DNA of 64,000 bases from Streptomyces sp. NBC_00576 (GTDB lineage Bacteria > Actinomycetota > Actinomycetes > Streptomycetales > Streptomycetaceae), in the NCBI RefSeq assembly GCF_036345175.1, contig NZ_CP107780.1:3782001-3846000 (forward strand). The letters run 5' to 3'. The translations under genes and the position numbers were made by a program. Positions 1 through 8,683 of this stretch are shown in pieces. Each line of letters opens with the position of its first letter. Position 1 is the stretch's first letter. A model generated the notes under the pieces. That model was not told the origin of the DNA, did not search any database, and saw only the letters and a list, made by a program, of their open reading frames with translations.

Positions 1-486
1 CACCTTGGGCTGCTTGACCAGCGCACGAGCGATGGCGACGCGCTGCTGCTGGCCGCCGGACATCTCCCCCGGCAGATGCCCGAGGCGCTCTCCGAGCCCG
101 ACCGACTTCAGGGCCTCGGCGGCCCGTTCGCGGCGTTCCCTGCCCTTGACGCCGAGCGGTACGAGAGCGGTCTCGACGTTTTCCTGGGCCGACAGTGTCG
201 GAATGAGATTGAAGCTCTGGAAGACGAACCCGATGTTCTCGCTACGGACTTTGGTGAGGCGGCTCTCGGACAGTTTGGCGAGATCCGTGCCGTCGAGATC
301 GATACTGCCCTCGGTGGGGCGGTCGAGGCCGCCGAGCATTTGCAGCAGCGTGGACTTGCCGCCGCCTGTGGGGCCCTGGATGACCAGGCGGTCGCCGTCG
401 GCGATGGTCAGGTCGATGCCCGCGAGGGCGTCGACGGCTTCTTTTCCTCGGGTGTAGCGCTTGGTTACGCCCTTGAGTTCGTACAT
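1..486 (-). CDS. ABC exporter ATP-binding protein (partial, C-terminus beyond window)
   Basis: The 162 visible N-terminal residues form an ABC ATPase of the LolD/MacB class. The Walker A is GPTGGGKST (the family usually has GPSGSGKST), the Q-loop lies in VFQSFNLIPTLS, and the signature is SGGQQQRVAIARAL. Walker B and the H-loop lie off the left edge. The ATG at 484-486 directly opens the domain (MYELKGVTKRY). It lies downstream of the FtsX/MacB-like permease on the same strand, separated by about 130 bp that carry a dispersed repeat. The two probably form one transporter that moves peptides, lipids or drugs out of the membrane. The substrate cannot be read from the sequence. Confidence 0.93.
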   Translation of the reverse strand, partial: MYELKGVTKRYTRGKEAVDALAGIDLTIADGDRLVIQGPTGGGKSTLLQMLGGLDRPTEGSIDLDGTDLAKLSESRLTKVRSENIGFVFQSFNLIPTLSAQENVETALVPLGVKGRERRERAAEALKSVGLGERLGHLPGEMSGGQQQRVAIARALVKQPKV

Positions 487-539
487 GGTGGCTCCTGCGT
501 GAGATTCGGGGTGGTGGCGGTCGTTTGTCGGCTGCGGGC

Positions 540-577
540 CGGTGGGGGCTGGTCGCGCAGTTCCCCGCGCCCCTCAG
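540..577 (-). repeat. Dispersed intergenic repeat, family A (partial copy)
   Basis: GGGGGCTGGTCGCGCAGTTCC followed by CCGCGCCCCT matches one edge of longer copies near 18.8, 39.1 and 43.0 kb (orientation inverted relative to 18.8 kb). It lies between the permease and ATPase genes. Confidence 0.6.
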
Positions 578-615
578 GTGGGTCCAGTCCCCGCCGGCCG
601 CAGCCGAGCCCCTCG

Positions 616-2100
616 TTACTCGACGCGCCTCAGCGCGTCCGCCGGACGCAGCCGCGACGCGCGCCAGCCGCCGAACGCGCCGGCGATCAGGCCGCCGGTG
701 ACGGCGAGGCCGACCGCGAGGACGATGGTGGAGACGGCGACGGGCGCGGTGAGCGCGACCGTCAGGGCCTTGGACGCGGCCTGCCGGCCGAAGCCGCCAC
801 CACCCCCGGGGAAGCCGCCCCCGCCGCCGGGACCGGCGTTGCCGCCCGAACTGCCCAGCTCCGCCTGGAGTTCAGGGCTGATCGCGGTGACGGCATACGC
901 ACCCGCGAGGCCCAGCGCGATCCCGAGGGCACCGCCCACCAGCCCGTTGACGATGGCCTCGCCGACGACCTGCCGGGTGACCCGGCCGGACTTCCAGCCG
1001 AGCGCCTTCAGCGTGCCGAACTCGCGCACCCGCCGGGAGACGGCCGAGGAGGTGAGCAGGCCCGCGACCAGGAAGGCGGCGACGAGCACCGCGATGGACA
1101 GCCACTTGCCGACGCTGGAGGCCAGGTCGGAGGCGGTGGACAGGGACCCGGAGACGGTACTCGCGAGATCCGCAGATGTCGTGACGGTCGTACCCGAGAT
1201 GTTCTTCTGGATGGTCGACTTGACGGAGCTGATCTGCTGGGAGTCCGTCGCCTGGACGTAGATCGTGGTGACCTTGTCCTTGGAGTCGCTGAGGGTCTGG
1301 GCCTGCTTCAGCGGGATGTACAGGTTGGCCGCCGCGTCGCCGCTCTCGGGGGTGGCGATGCCGATGGCCTTGTACTTGACGCTCTTGATGGTGACCGTGC
1401 TGCCGACCTTGAGCTTCTTCTCCTTGGCGTAGGAGGCGTCGACGACCACTACCTTGGCGTCGGTCTCGGAGGTCGTGAAGGTGCGTCCGCTGGTGATCTT
1501 CGAGGAGGTCAGCGGCCCGAGTTCCGGCTTGGTGACGTCGGCGCCGTACACCGAGTAGTTGTTGACGTCGAACTCGGCGCCACCGCCCTCAACCCGCCCC
1601 TCCGGAGCGCCCGTTGAGCCGCCGCGGGGGAATCCGCCGCCCTGGTTGCCGCCTGTGCTCTGCTCCTCCTGCCGGAACTGGCCCTGCCTGAACTGGCCGC
1701 TGACCTTGATGACCTGGAGGCTCAGCCCGCCGACGGCGTCCGAAACGCCCTTCTGCGTACCGACCTTGGTGACCGTGGAGGCGGCCAGGGTCTCGAAGCC
1801 CTGGACCAACACCCGGTCGCTGCTCTGCTCCGTGTCGGAGTCGTTGCCCTGGGCGTCGAACTGGAAGCGCCGGCGCTGGGTGTCACCGGTGCCGGTCTGG
1901 GCCGCGGCGGCCTTGGTGACGGTCATGTCGGTACCGAGTCCGTACAACGACTCGAGGACCTTGTCCTGCGCCTTCGACATGCCCGAGGACACGGAGGTGA
2001 CCACGATGACCAGGGCGATGCCGAGCGCAAGCCCGGAGGCGACGACGAGTGCCGCTTTACGGCGGCGGCGCAGTTCGCGCCTCAGGTAGGTGAAGAACAT
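616..2100 (-). CDS. ABC transporter permease, MacB/FtsX family
   Basis: 494-aa membrane protein with the MacB/FtsX layout. There is one N-terminal transmembrane helix (about residues 17-38), a large extracytoplasmic domain (about 40-325), and three helices in the last 170 residues. A Gly/Phe/Pro-rich loop (GGGGGFPGGGGG) sits between the last two helices. The extracytoplasmic domain also has a Gly/Gln-rich low-complexity stretch near residue 150. ATG 2098-2100 opens with the basic MFFTYLRRELRRRRK typical of the family. It is the first gene of a two-gene unit with the ATPase at 1-486. Streptomyces often place such exporters next to two-component systems, but none is visible here. Confidence 0.92.
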   Translation of the reverse strand: MFFTYLRRELRRRRKAALVVASGLALGIALVIVVTSVSSGMSKAQDKVLESLYGLGTDMTVTKAAAAQTGTGDTQRRRFQFDAQGNDSDTEQSSDRVLVQGFETLAASTVTKVGTQKGVSDAVGGLSLQVIKVSGQFRQGQFRQEEQSTGGNQGGGFPRGGSTGAPEGRVEGGGAEFDVNNYSVYGADVTKPELGPLTSSKITSGRTFTTSETDAKVVVVDASYAKEKKLKVGSTVTIKSVKYKAIGIATPESGDAAANLYIPLKQAQTLSDSKDKVTTIYVQATDSQQISSVKSTIQKNISGTTVTTSADLASTVSGSLSTASDLASSVGKWLSIAVLVAAFLVAGLLTSSAVSRRVREFGTLKALGWKSGRVTRQVVGEAIVNGLVGGALGIALGLAGAYAVTAISPELQAELGSSGGNAGPGGGGGFPGGGGGFGRQAASKALTVALTAPVAVSTIVLAVGLAVTGGLIAGAFGGWRASRLRPADALRRVE

Positions 2101-2196
2101 GGCCGCAAGCTAGGTACGCCGCGTGATGACGCGATAAGCCCCGCATAAGAGACGCATGAGAAGGCTGTGATCAGCGTCAGAACTGCTGTGAAAACG

Positions 2197-2232
2197 CCGA
2201 GGGCGGTCGCTCGTACGAGCGACCGCCCTCGG
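2197..2232 (-). terminator. Rho-independent terminator of the L,D-transpeptidase gene
   Basis: A perfect 17-bp inverted repeat (CCGAGGGCGGTCGCTCG with a TA centre), 37 bp past the stop of the minus-strand gene. It is followed on that strand by CGTTTTCACAG. Confidence 0.85.
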
Positions 2233-2269
2233 AAATCGGGGAGTCAGGAGAGTCCGGGCCGACGGATCG

Positions 2270-3526
2270 TCAGGCCTGCGAACCCGCCTTCCAGTCCGCC
2301 CAGCTCATGTTCCAGCCGTTGAGGCCGTTGGCCGGGTCGACCGTCTTGTCACCGGTGTTCCGGACGTCCACGACGTCACCGATGATCGAGTGGTCGTAGA
2401 ACCAGGCGCCCTCGCTGTTCGGGTCGTTGGCGCCCTTGGTGTCGTTCAGGCCGACGCAGCCGTGGCTGACGTTGGCGCTGCCGAAGGTCCCGTCGGGGCT
2501 CCAGTAGTTGCCGTGCACGAAGGTGCCGGACGTGGTCAGCCGGATGGCGTGCGGCACGTCCTTGATGTCGTACTCGCCCTTGCCGTCGTCGTCGGTGAAG
2601 CCCACGGTCGCGCCGTTCATGCGCGTCTCCTTGAACTTCTCCGACATCACCATCCTGCCCTCGTACGTCTTGTTCTCGGGCGAACCGGAGGAGATCGGGA
2701 TGGTCTTGACGACCTTGCCGTCCTGGGTGACCTTCATCGTCTTCGTCTTGGCGTCGACGATGGACACCTGGTTGCGGCCGATCTTGAACGTGACCGTCTT
2801 CTGCTGCACGCCGTAGACACCGCTCGCGCCCTCCACTCCGTCGAGCGCCAGCTTCAGCGTGACGGTGGAGTTCTCCTGCCAGTAGTCGTCGGGCCGGCAG
2901 TCCATACGGGTGTCGTTGAACCAGTGGCAGACGACTTCCTGCCCACTGGTCGAGGAGACCGTGACGGCCTTCTGCACGGCAGACTTGTCGGTGATCGCCT
3001 TGTCGAAGTTGATCGACACGGGCATGCCCACCCCGACGGTCGAGCCGTCCTCGGGAGTGAAGTAGCCGACGAAGCTGTTCGCGGCGGCGACCGTGGTGAA
3101 CGAGGCGTTCTCGTGGGCGGCGCGGCCGTCGGCGTCCTTCGCCTCGGCCGTCACCTTGTAGGTGGTGGCGCGCTCCAGCTGGCCGCTCGGCTTCCAGCTG
3201 GTCTTGTCGGCCGATATCTCACCGGCGACAGCGGTACCGTCCGCCGTCGTCATCTCCACGGCCGTCAGAGTGCCCTTGGTCACCGCCACCTGGGCGGCGT
3301 TGTTGATGGAGGCGTTGTTCGAACCGTCCCCTGGCGTGATCTTGATCTGCGCCTCGGAGGCCTTCTCGGCCGCCGCCTCGTCGGCCTTGGCCTGCGAGGT
3401 GTCGGTACCGCTGTCGCCCTTGGAGGCACTGTCGCTGTCGCCTCCGCTGCACGCAGAGAGCACCAGCACGCCACCGAGCAGGGCGGACGCGGCCATCAGA
3501 CCCTTGCGCCGCCTACTGTCCGTCAT
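2270..3526 (-). CDS. Lipoprotein L,D-transpeptidase (Ig-like + YkuD domain)
   Basis: Cell-wall cross-linking enzyme making 3-3 (L,D) peptidoglycan bonds outside the membrane. The N-terminus has a basic run, a hydrophobic stretch and the lipobox LSAC, giving a diacylated Cys, then an Asp/Ser-rich linker. Two Ig-like modules follow (about residues 50-245), then a C-terminal YkuD domain whose active site reads HGNYWSPDGTFG...SHGCVGLND. The catalytic Cys is about 60 residues from the C-terminus, and a Gly replaces the commoner Arg after the Cys-Val. I chose the ATG ending at 3526 because GGAG lies 9 nt upstream; another ATG at 3541 adds five residues. A strong terminator follows. Confidence 0.93.
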   Translation of the reverse strand: MTDSRRRKGLMAASALLGGVLVLSACSGGDSDSASKGDSGTDTSQAKADEAAAEKASEAQIKITPGDGSNNASINNAAQVAVTKGTLTAVEMTTADGTAVAGEISADKTSWKPSGQLERATTYKVTAEAKDADGRAAHENASFTTVAAANSFVGYFTPEDGSTVGVGMPVSINFDKAITDKSAVQKAVTVSSTSGQEVVCHWFNDTRMDCRPDDYWQENSTVTLKLALDGVEGASGVYGVQQKTVTFKIGRNQVSIVDAKTKTMKVTQDGKVVKTIPISSGSPENKTYEGRMVMSEKFKETRMNGATVGFTDDDGKGEYDIKDVPHAIRLTTSGTFVHGNYWSPDGTFGSANVSHGCVGLNDTKGANDPNSEGAWFYDHSIIGDVVDVRNTGDKTVDPANGLNGWNMSWADWKAGSQA

Positions 3527-3771
3527 CACACGCTTCTCCATCGTTGCCGAATCCCCGAACCGTCAACCGCCGGGACTCACGAGTCCCCGTACGGAACCTG
3601 ACAAGTACCCGTAACAAGCTTCAACGCTACGACCGGTTCGTCCCGTTCCACATTCACCTGATGTGTGGGGCACACCACGTCGCCTGGGTCACAGGAGGCT
3701 GTCCGCCCGTCCTGTACTCCACCGGGTCGCGTGGTGCCCATGCCGGTCACTGCTCCCTCTGAGACGACGAA

Positions 3772-3799
3772 ACCCCGGTCGGCGGTTGCCGCCCGGGGT
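3772..3799 (-). terminator. Probable terminator of the acidic-protein gene
   Basis: ACCCCGG...CCGGGGT stem with an inner GGCGG/CCGCC pairing, 22 bp beyond the stop of the minus-strand gene; TTTCG follows on that strand. The remaining 3527-3770 segment upstream of the transpeptidase gene shows nothing else I can support. Confidence 0.6.
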
Positions 3800-3820
3800 C
3801 ACGAATTCTCCCCAGCCGCG

Positions 3821-4174
3821 TCAGCCGTCGACCCGCTCCCCGACCACCTCGTCGCCTTCCACGTCATCATCCTCGTCCAGATCCCAATCCGGCGAATCCG
3901 GGTCGTAGTCGATCTCCTCGCTGCTCCACGAGGCCTGTGCCAGTTCGGTCCCCGGCACCTCTCCGATCAGGTCGAACGGGTCCACGAGGTACGCGAGCGC
4001 CTCCGCGGTGTCTTCCGTCACAGCGTCCTCGGCGTGCACCCGCTCGTCGGCCGGCATCTCGGCGTCACCGGCGATCCGCTGCAGCGCGGCCTTCGTCAGG
4101 GCGTCCACGTCGTCGACCTCGACGACCAGTTCCACCCGAAGTCGTACAAAACGTGATGTCTCTGATGTGCTCAT
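3821..4174 (-). CDS. Conserved acidic protein of unknown function
   Basis: 117-aa soluble protein, very acidic, with the C-terminus ending in DLDEDDDVEGDEVVGERVDG. The first 30 residues (RFVRLRVELVVEVDDVDAL) look like a beta strand-helix module. There is no signal peptide and no catalytic motif. I recognise it only as a widespread Streptomyces hypothetical. It is transcribed away from the LAxTG gene, with the 110-bp gap holding both promoters. Codon use is normal for the genome. Confidence 0.8.
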   Translation of the reverse strand: MSTSETSRFVRLRVELVVEVDDVDALTKAALQRIAGDAEMPADERVHAEDAVTEDTAEALAYLVDPFDLIGEVPGTELAQASWSSEEIDYDPDSPDWDLDEDDDVEGDEVVGERVDG

Positions 4175-4284
4175 GGTCGGAGAGCGTACGGCTCACAGCT
4201 CCCGCAACTTTCCCACGACCCGCGCCTTTCATTAGCATCGGGGCCACGGCCAATTCGCCAGCGCCACAAGGGGATCGATATTCC

Positions 4285-4689
4285 GTGTCATCCGCACATC
4301 GATCGTTGTTGACCGCCACCGCCGCAGGCACCCTCCTGGGTGCTCTGTGGTTCGTCCCGTCCGCCAACGCGACGGCCGAGAAGTCGGTGGAGCGGCAGCA
4401 CAGAGCGGACACGTCCATGTCCACGATGTCGGACTTCACTCGTCAGATATCCGTGACGAAAACGAACACAAGCACCAGTACGACCACCGGCACGAGCACG
4501 AGTGGGAGCACGACCACCGCCACGTCGACATCCACGACGACCTCGGACTCGGCCGCCGACGACGGCACCCGCCTCGCCGACACCGGCACCTTCGACACCA
4601 CCCCGTACGTCTACGGCGGCACACTCAGCCTCGCCCTGGGCGCGGGGTTCGTGGTGTATTCGCTGCGGCGGGAACGCCTGGGGTTCTGA
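4285..4689 (+). CDS. Small LAxTG-type sortase-anchored surface protein
   Basis: 134-aa secreted protein starting at GTG 4285 with AAGGGG 11 nt upstream. Signal peptide about residues 1-29 (hydrophobic, ending near SANA). It continues with a short acidic/basic stretch and a stalk of about 45 residues made almost entirely of Thr and Ser (TSTSTTTGTSTSGSTTT). The C-terminus is a sorting signal: LADTG at about residues 95-99, a hydrophobic helix, and the positive tail RRERLGF. LAxTG is the motif used by class E sortases of high-GC Gram-positives. The protein has no catalytic or binding domain, so it looks like a wall-anchored spacer or surface coat peptide. Confidence 0.82.
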   Translation: MSSAHRSLLTATAAGTLLGALWFVPSANATAEKSVERQHRADTSMSTMSDFTRQISVTKTNTSTSTTTGTSTSGSTTTATSTSTTTSDSAADDGTRLADTGTFDTTPYVYGGTLSLALGAGFVVYSLRRERLGF

Positions 4690-4710
4690 GCGGGATCGGG
4701 ACGCGGGATA

Positions 4711-4750
4711 CCAAGTTTTTGCGGAACTTGGAGAACTTGACGTTTTTTTG
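4711..4750 (+). terminator. Possible terminator of the LAxTG gene
   Basis: CCAAGTT/AACTTGG hairpin 21 bp after the stop, then a run of seven T (4744-4750), which is rare in this GC-rich DNA. The 12-nt gap between stem and T-run makes it imperfect. Confidence 0.5.
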
Positions 4751-4764
4751 ACCGTCGAAGAAAA

Positions 4765-4796
4765 GGGGCCCCGTCCGGCGGCACCGGCAGGGCCCC
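4765..4796 (-). terminator. Terminator of hutH
   Basis: GGGGCCC...GGGCCCC stem with an inner CCGG pairing, 19 bp beyond the hutH stop, followed on the minus strand by TTTTCTTCG. Confidence 0.75.
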
Positions 4797-4815
4797 GACC
4801 CCCGCACCGCGGCGG

Positions 4816-6360
4816 CTACTGCAGCGGCCCGGTCACCGGCTCCACCGCCGCGACCACCTGCCCACCCCGCACGAACACGTCCGCCGCGGCGAGGTCGGGC
4901 GCCAGGAACCGGTCCGGCCCCGGCCCCTCGACCCCGGCCGCCCGTACGGCGTCGATGACGGCCTGGGACGCGGGCGCGGGCGTCAGACCCTCCCGCAGCT
5001 CGATGGCGCGCGTGGCGGCGTACAGCTCGACGGCGATGATCCGGGCGAGGTTGTCGACGGCCGTACGGAGTTTGCGCGCCGCCGACCAGCCCATCGAGAC
5101 GTGGTCCTCCTGCATCGCGGAGGACGGGATCGAGTCGGCCGAGGCGGGTACGGCGAGCCGCTTCAACTCGCTGACCAGAGCGGCCTGCGTGTACTGGGCG
5201 ATCATCAGCCCGCTGTCCACCCCGGCGTCGTCCGCGAGGAACGGCGGCAGCCCGTGCGAGCGGTTCTTGTCGAGGAGACGGTCCGTGCGCCGCTCGGCGA
5301 TCGACCCCAGGTCGGCGACGGCGATGGCGAGGAAGTCGAGGACGTACGCCACCGGAGCGCCGTGGAAGTTCCCGTTGGACTCGACGCGCCCGTCGGGAAG
5401 GACGACGGGATTGTCGACGGACGAGGCCAGCTCCCGCTCGGCGACGAGCCGCGCATGTGCCATGGTGTCCCGCCCGGCACCGGCGACCTGCGGGGCACAG
5501 CGCACGGAGTAGGCGTCCTGGACACGCGGCGCGCCGTCCTGGTGATGCCCGGTGAGCTCCGAACCCCTCAGCACGGCGAGCATGTTGGCCGCGCTGGCCC
5601 CCTGACCCGGGTGCGGCCGGATGGCGTGCAACTCGGGCGCGAGCACCTTGTCGGTCCCGAGGAGCGCCTCCAGCGAGAGCGCGGCGGTGACGTCGGCGGA
5701 CTTATAGAGGGTGTCGAGGTCGGCGAGGGCCATGATCAGCATGCCGAGCATGCCGTCGGTGCCGTTGAGGAGGGCCAGGCCCTCCTTCTCACGCAGCTCG
5801 ACGGGCGCGATGCCGTGCTCGGCGAGAAGTTCACCGGCCGGCCGCACCACCCCGTCCGGCCCTTCCGCGTCGCCCTCGCCCATGAGCGTGAGGGCGCAGT
5901 GGGAGAGGGGTGCGAGGTCTCCGGAGCAGCCGAGGGAGCCGTACTCGTGCACGACCGGGGTGATGCCGGCGTTGAGCAGGTCGGCCATGGTCTGCGCGAC
6001 CACGGGCCGTACGCCGGTGTGCCCCGAGCAGACGGTCTTGAGCCGCAGGAACATCAGGGCCCGTACGACCTCCCGCTCGACCCTCGGACCCATGCCGGCG
6101 GCGTGCGAGCGGACGATGTTGCGCTGGAGCTGGGCCCGCAGTTCGGGGCTGATGTGCCGGCTCGCCAGGGCACCGAACCCGGTGCTCACGCCGTAGACGG
6201 GCGTGGGCTCGGCGGCCAGCGCGTCGATGATTCCGCGGGCCTTCGCGAGGGCGGCGACAGCCTCGCCGGACAGCTCGATCCGGGCCCCGCCGCGCGCCAC
6301 GGCGAGCACGTCGGCCGCGGTCGTCCCGGACGTCCCCACCACCACAGTGTGCATATCCAT
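4816..6360 (-). CDS. hutH: Histidine ammonia-lyase
   Basis: 514-aa cytoplasmic enzyme converting L-histidine to urocanate and ammonia, the first step of histidine catabolism. It closely resembles the Streptomyces griseus enzyme as I remember it. The MIO cofactor is formed autocatalytically from the triplet at residues 145-147, which here is Cys-Ser-Gly (GSLGCSGDLAPLSH) rather than the usual Ala-Ser-Gly. The active-site segment YGVSTGFG (from Tyr56) and the C-terminal half (MQEDHVSMG) are intact. The start is MDMHTVVVG at 6360; a longer reading frame upstream is not homologous. No other hut gene is adjacent, so the pathway is scattered. Confidence 0.96.
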   Translation of the reverse strand: MDMHTVVVGTSGTTAADVLAVARGGARIELSGEAVAALAKARGIIDALAAEPTPVYGVSTGFGALASRHISPELRAQLQRNIVRSHAAGMGPRVEREVVRALMFLRLKTVCSGHTGVRPVVAQTMADLLNAGITPVVHEYGSLGCSGDLAPLSHCALTLMGEGDAEGPDGVVRPAGELLAEHGIAPVELREKEGLALLNGTDGMLGMLIMALADLDTLYKSADVTAALSLEALLGTDKVLAPELHAIRPHPGQGASAANMLAVLRGSELTGHHQDGAPRVQDAYSVRCAPQVAGAGRDTMAHARLVAERELASSVDNPVVLPDGRVESNGNFHGAPVAYVLDFLAIAVADLGSIAERRTDRLLDKNRSHGLPPFLADDAGVDSGLMIAQYTQAALVSELKRLAVPASADSIPSSAMQEDHVSMGWSAARKLRTAVDNLARIIAVELYAATRAIELREGLTPAPASQAVIDAVRAAGVEGPGPDRFLAPDLAAADVFVRGGQVVAAVEPVTGPLQ

Positions 6361-6487
6361 ATTCAGGAGCGTACGCAGTGAATTCCAAGATGTCACTACC
6401 GGGTGCCCGGTACACCCCTTACAACACGCCAGCACCCGCCCGCACGCCTAGCACCCGCCCTCACCCCCAAGCACCGGCCCGCACCCC

Positions 6488-6566
6488 CAGCCCGTCCGGC
6501 GATTGAGGACAAGGCCCGTTCAGGGCCGGAGGGGGCCTGGGGGCGCAGCCCCCAGCAAGGGCCCGC
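6488..6566 (+). repeat. Dispersed intergenic repeat, family B
   Basis: Begins CAGCCCGTCCGGCG, TTGAGGACAAG, and ends in the palindromic CTGGGGGCGCAGCCCCCAG. Related copies are near 12.0 (inverted), 23.9, 24.2, 29.9 and 45.4 kb. It fills most of the hutH to GGDEF-gene gap (6361-6582). Confidence 0.8.
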
Positions 6567-6582
6567 ACCAACCCCCCGCACC

Positions 6583-7743
6583 TCACAACCGCCGCCCACG
6601 GAACCGCCGCCGCTCAACAACTTCCTCCCCGGAGGGCCTCGCGTCAGCGAGCCGGACGACCGGGTCGTCGGGGCCCTCGCGCCCCGCGACCACGGGCCGG
6701 TCCGCGTGGACCGCCTTCGCCCGGTACTGCGCCGCATCGGCGAGCCGGAACAACCGGCGAGCCGTCCGCACCGGCCCGATCGCGTCGGCGGTCGACGCGA
6801 TCCCGCAGGCGACCCCCTCCCCCAGCTCCAACTCGGCGGCGCGACGGCACAGTTCGCCCGCCGCCCGAACCACGTCGTCGACGGGCGCACCGACCACGAG
6901 GAGGCAGAACTCGTCGCCGCCGAGCCGGGCGGCGAGGGCGCCGGGCAGCATGGCCCCGCACAGCGACAGCACGGATCCGAACCGTTCGAGGAGCCGGTCG
7001 CCGACGGCGTGCCCCAGGCTGTCGTTGACGCGCTTGAGCCCGTTCAGATCGCAGACGACCAGACTGACCACGGCACCGTCCCGCCGGTGCCGCTCGATCG
7101 CCTCGTCGAGGTGGGCGTCCACCGCGCGGCGGTTGGCGAGCCCGGTGAGCGCGTCGGTGAAGGCGAGCCGCCGCGCCTCCTCCAGCCGCTCGGTCTGGGC
7201 GATCCCGGCGGCGACGACAGAGGCCAGGACGGTGGCGAAGTCGGCGTCGGCACGGCCGAAGACGGGGGCACCGGCGGGCCGGGCGACGTACAGCTCACCC
7301 CAGGCCCTGCCATGCAGCACGACGGGGGCGACGACACAGCAGCCGCGCCCCCGGCGCCGTAGGGCGGCGACGCGCTGATGGCAGTACCCGGCGCGCCCCG
7401 CCGACGGCCCTCGTGCCGGCCCCTCGGCGGTCTCGACCCAGGCGTTGGGCTCACCACCGCCCGCCCATCGCTCGTGCAGGAACTCGGCGATCTCCGGGAA
7501 CTCGTGCACGGGGTAGGCCTCCCCCTCCGGGAACTCCTCCTCGTCGGCGGCCCGCTCCCCCACGTTCACGAGGACCCGCAGCCGCCCCAGCTCCCGCTCC
7601 CAGACCGACAGCGCGGCGAAGTTACCGGCCAGCGCGTGACACCCACCGAGCGCGGCGGCACGCCAGGACTCGCGGGGGCTCTGCGCGGCGGCCATGCCCT
7701 GCGCGAGCGTCACGACGGCGCGGAGCCGGCTTTCCTCACCCAT
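6583..7743 (-). CDS. GAF-GGDEF diguanylate cyclase (CdgE-like)
   Basis: 386-aa cytoplasmic protein. Residues 5-185 form a GAF-like sensor and about 190-365 a GGDEF domain. The metal Asp lies in VVCDLNGLKRVND (Asp232) and the intact GGDEF signature is RLGGDEF (275-279), so it should synthesise c-di-GMP. The RxxD inhibitory site five residues before GGDEF is absent (PGAL there), so product feedback through that site is unlikely. Streptomyces use c-di-GMP to control BldD and the vegetative-to-sporulation switch. From memory the S. coelicolor neighbour of hutH is CdgE with this domain pair. I leave the symbol empty because the match is by recollection. Confidence 0.88.
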   Translation of the reverse strand: MGEESRLRAVVTLAQGMAAAQSPRESWRAAALGGCHALAGNFAALSVWERELGRLRVLVNVGERAADEEEFPEGEAYPVHEFPEIAEFLHERWAGGGEPNAWVETAEGPARGPSAGRAGYCHQRVAALRRRGRGCCVVAPVVLHGRAWGELYVARPAGAPVFGRADADFATVLASVVAAGIAQTERLEEARRLAFTDALTGLANRRAVDAHLDEAIERHRRDGAVVSLVVCDLNGLKRVNDSLGHAVGDRLLERFGSVLSLCGAMLPGALAARLGGDEFCLLVVGAPVDDVVRAAGELCRRAAELELGEGVACGIASTADAIGPVRTARRLFRLADAAQYRAKAVHADRPVVAGREGPDDPVVRLADARPSGEEVVERRRFRGRRL

Positions 7744-7798
7744 TGACCCAGGTTAGGAATGTTTGGGATGAATTGAGACATCGAGAGGGCGAACGAGG

Positions 7799-7818
7799 GG
7801 GCCCTTACGGAAGGGCCC
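7799..7818 (-). terminator. Probable terminator of the enoyl-CoA hydratase gene
   Basis: Perfect GGGCCCTT-ACGG-AAGGGCCC hairpin 34 bp past the hydratase stop; no strong T-run follows. Confidence 0.5.
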
Positions 7819-7852
7819 TTACAACGCCCGGAGGAGCTCTGACAACGCCCCC

Positions 7853-8671
7853 CTACTCACCCGGCCAGACCGGCGCCCGCTTCTCGGCGAACGCCGCCAC
7901 CCCCTCCGCCCGGTCGCCGGAAAAGGCAACGGAACGCCACGCGGCGTCCTCCACCTCAAGGCCCGCCCGCAGGTCCAACCCGAACCCCGTCCGCAACGCC
8001 CGCTTGGCCGCCCGTACCCCGACAGGGGAATTCGCCGCGATCCGGGACGCCAGCGTCAGCGCCTCCTCCCGGTCGCGCCCCTCCTCCACCAGCACGTCCA
8101 CCAGCCCCAGCTCCCGCGCCTCGGCCCCCTCCACCCGCCGCGCCGTGAAGATCAGCTCGGCGGCCCGCGCCGCCCCCACCCGCCGGGGCAGCAACTGCGT
8201 ACCGCCGCCCCCCGGAATCACCCCCACGGACACCTCCGGCAGCCCCACCACGGCCGTGGAGTCCGCCACGATCAGATCGCAGGACAGCGCCAGCTCGAAC
8301 CCGCCGCCCAGCGCGAACCCGTGCACCGCGGCGATCGTCGGCATCGGCAACTCCAGCACACCCGTGTACGCACCCCGCGCCACCGGCCGCTGCCGGACCA
8401 GCTCGGCGTCGGACATCGAGTTCCGCTCCTTGAGATCGGCCCCGACGCAGAACGCCCGCTCATGGGTGGAGGTCAGCACCACCGCGCGTACGTCACGGTC
8501 GGCGACCAGCGCCGCACACGCGCCGCCGATGGACCGGGCCATGGCGGAGGAGACCGCGTTCATGGCCTTCGGCCGATCGAGGACGAGCTCGGCGACGTAA
8601 TCGTGCCGCCGCACCACAACGAACTCCCCGAACCGCTCCTCGGACCGTTCCTCGGACCGCTCCTCACCCAT
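7853..8671 (-). CDS. Enoyl-CoA hydratase/isomerase family protein
   Basis: 272-aa crotonase-fold protein. The oxyanion-hole segments AFCVGADLKER (about residue 75) and GFALGGGFELALSCDLIVA (about 115-133) are present. The catalytic-Glu position of true hydratases falls in GLPEVSVGVIPGGGG, so hydratase activity in beta-oxidation or amino-acid catabolism is plausible. The N-terminus repeats Glu-Glu-Arg-Ser (GEERSEERSEER). ATG 8669-8671 is preceded by GGAGGGTGTC. A perfect 16-bp inverted repeat lies just upstream of the RBS. The physiological substrate cannot be told. Confidence 0.9.
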   Translation of the reverse strand: MGEERSEERSEERFGEFVVVRRHDYVAELVLDRPKAMNAVSSAMARSIGGACAALVADRDVRAVVLTSTHERAFCVGADLKERNSMSDAELVRQRPVARGAYTGVLELPMPTIAAVHGFALGGGFELALSCDLIVADSTAVVGLPEVSVGVIPGGGGTQLLPRRVGAARAAELIFTARRVEGAEARELGLVDVLVEEGRDREEALTLASRIAANSPVGVRAAKRALRTGFGLDLRAGLEVEDAAWRSVAFSGDRAEGVAAFAEKRAPVWPGE

Positions 8672-8683
8672 GACACCCTCCTG

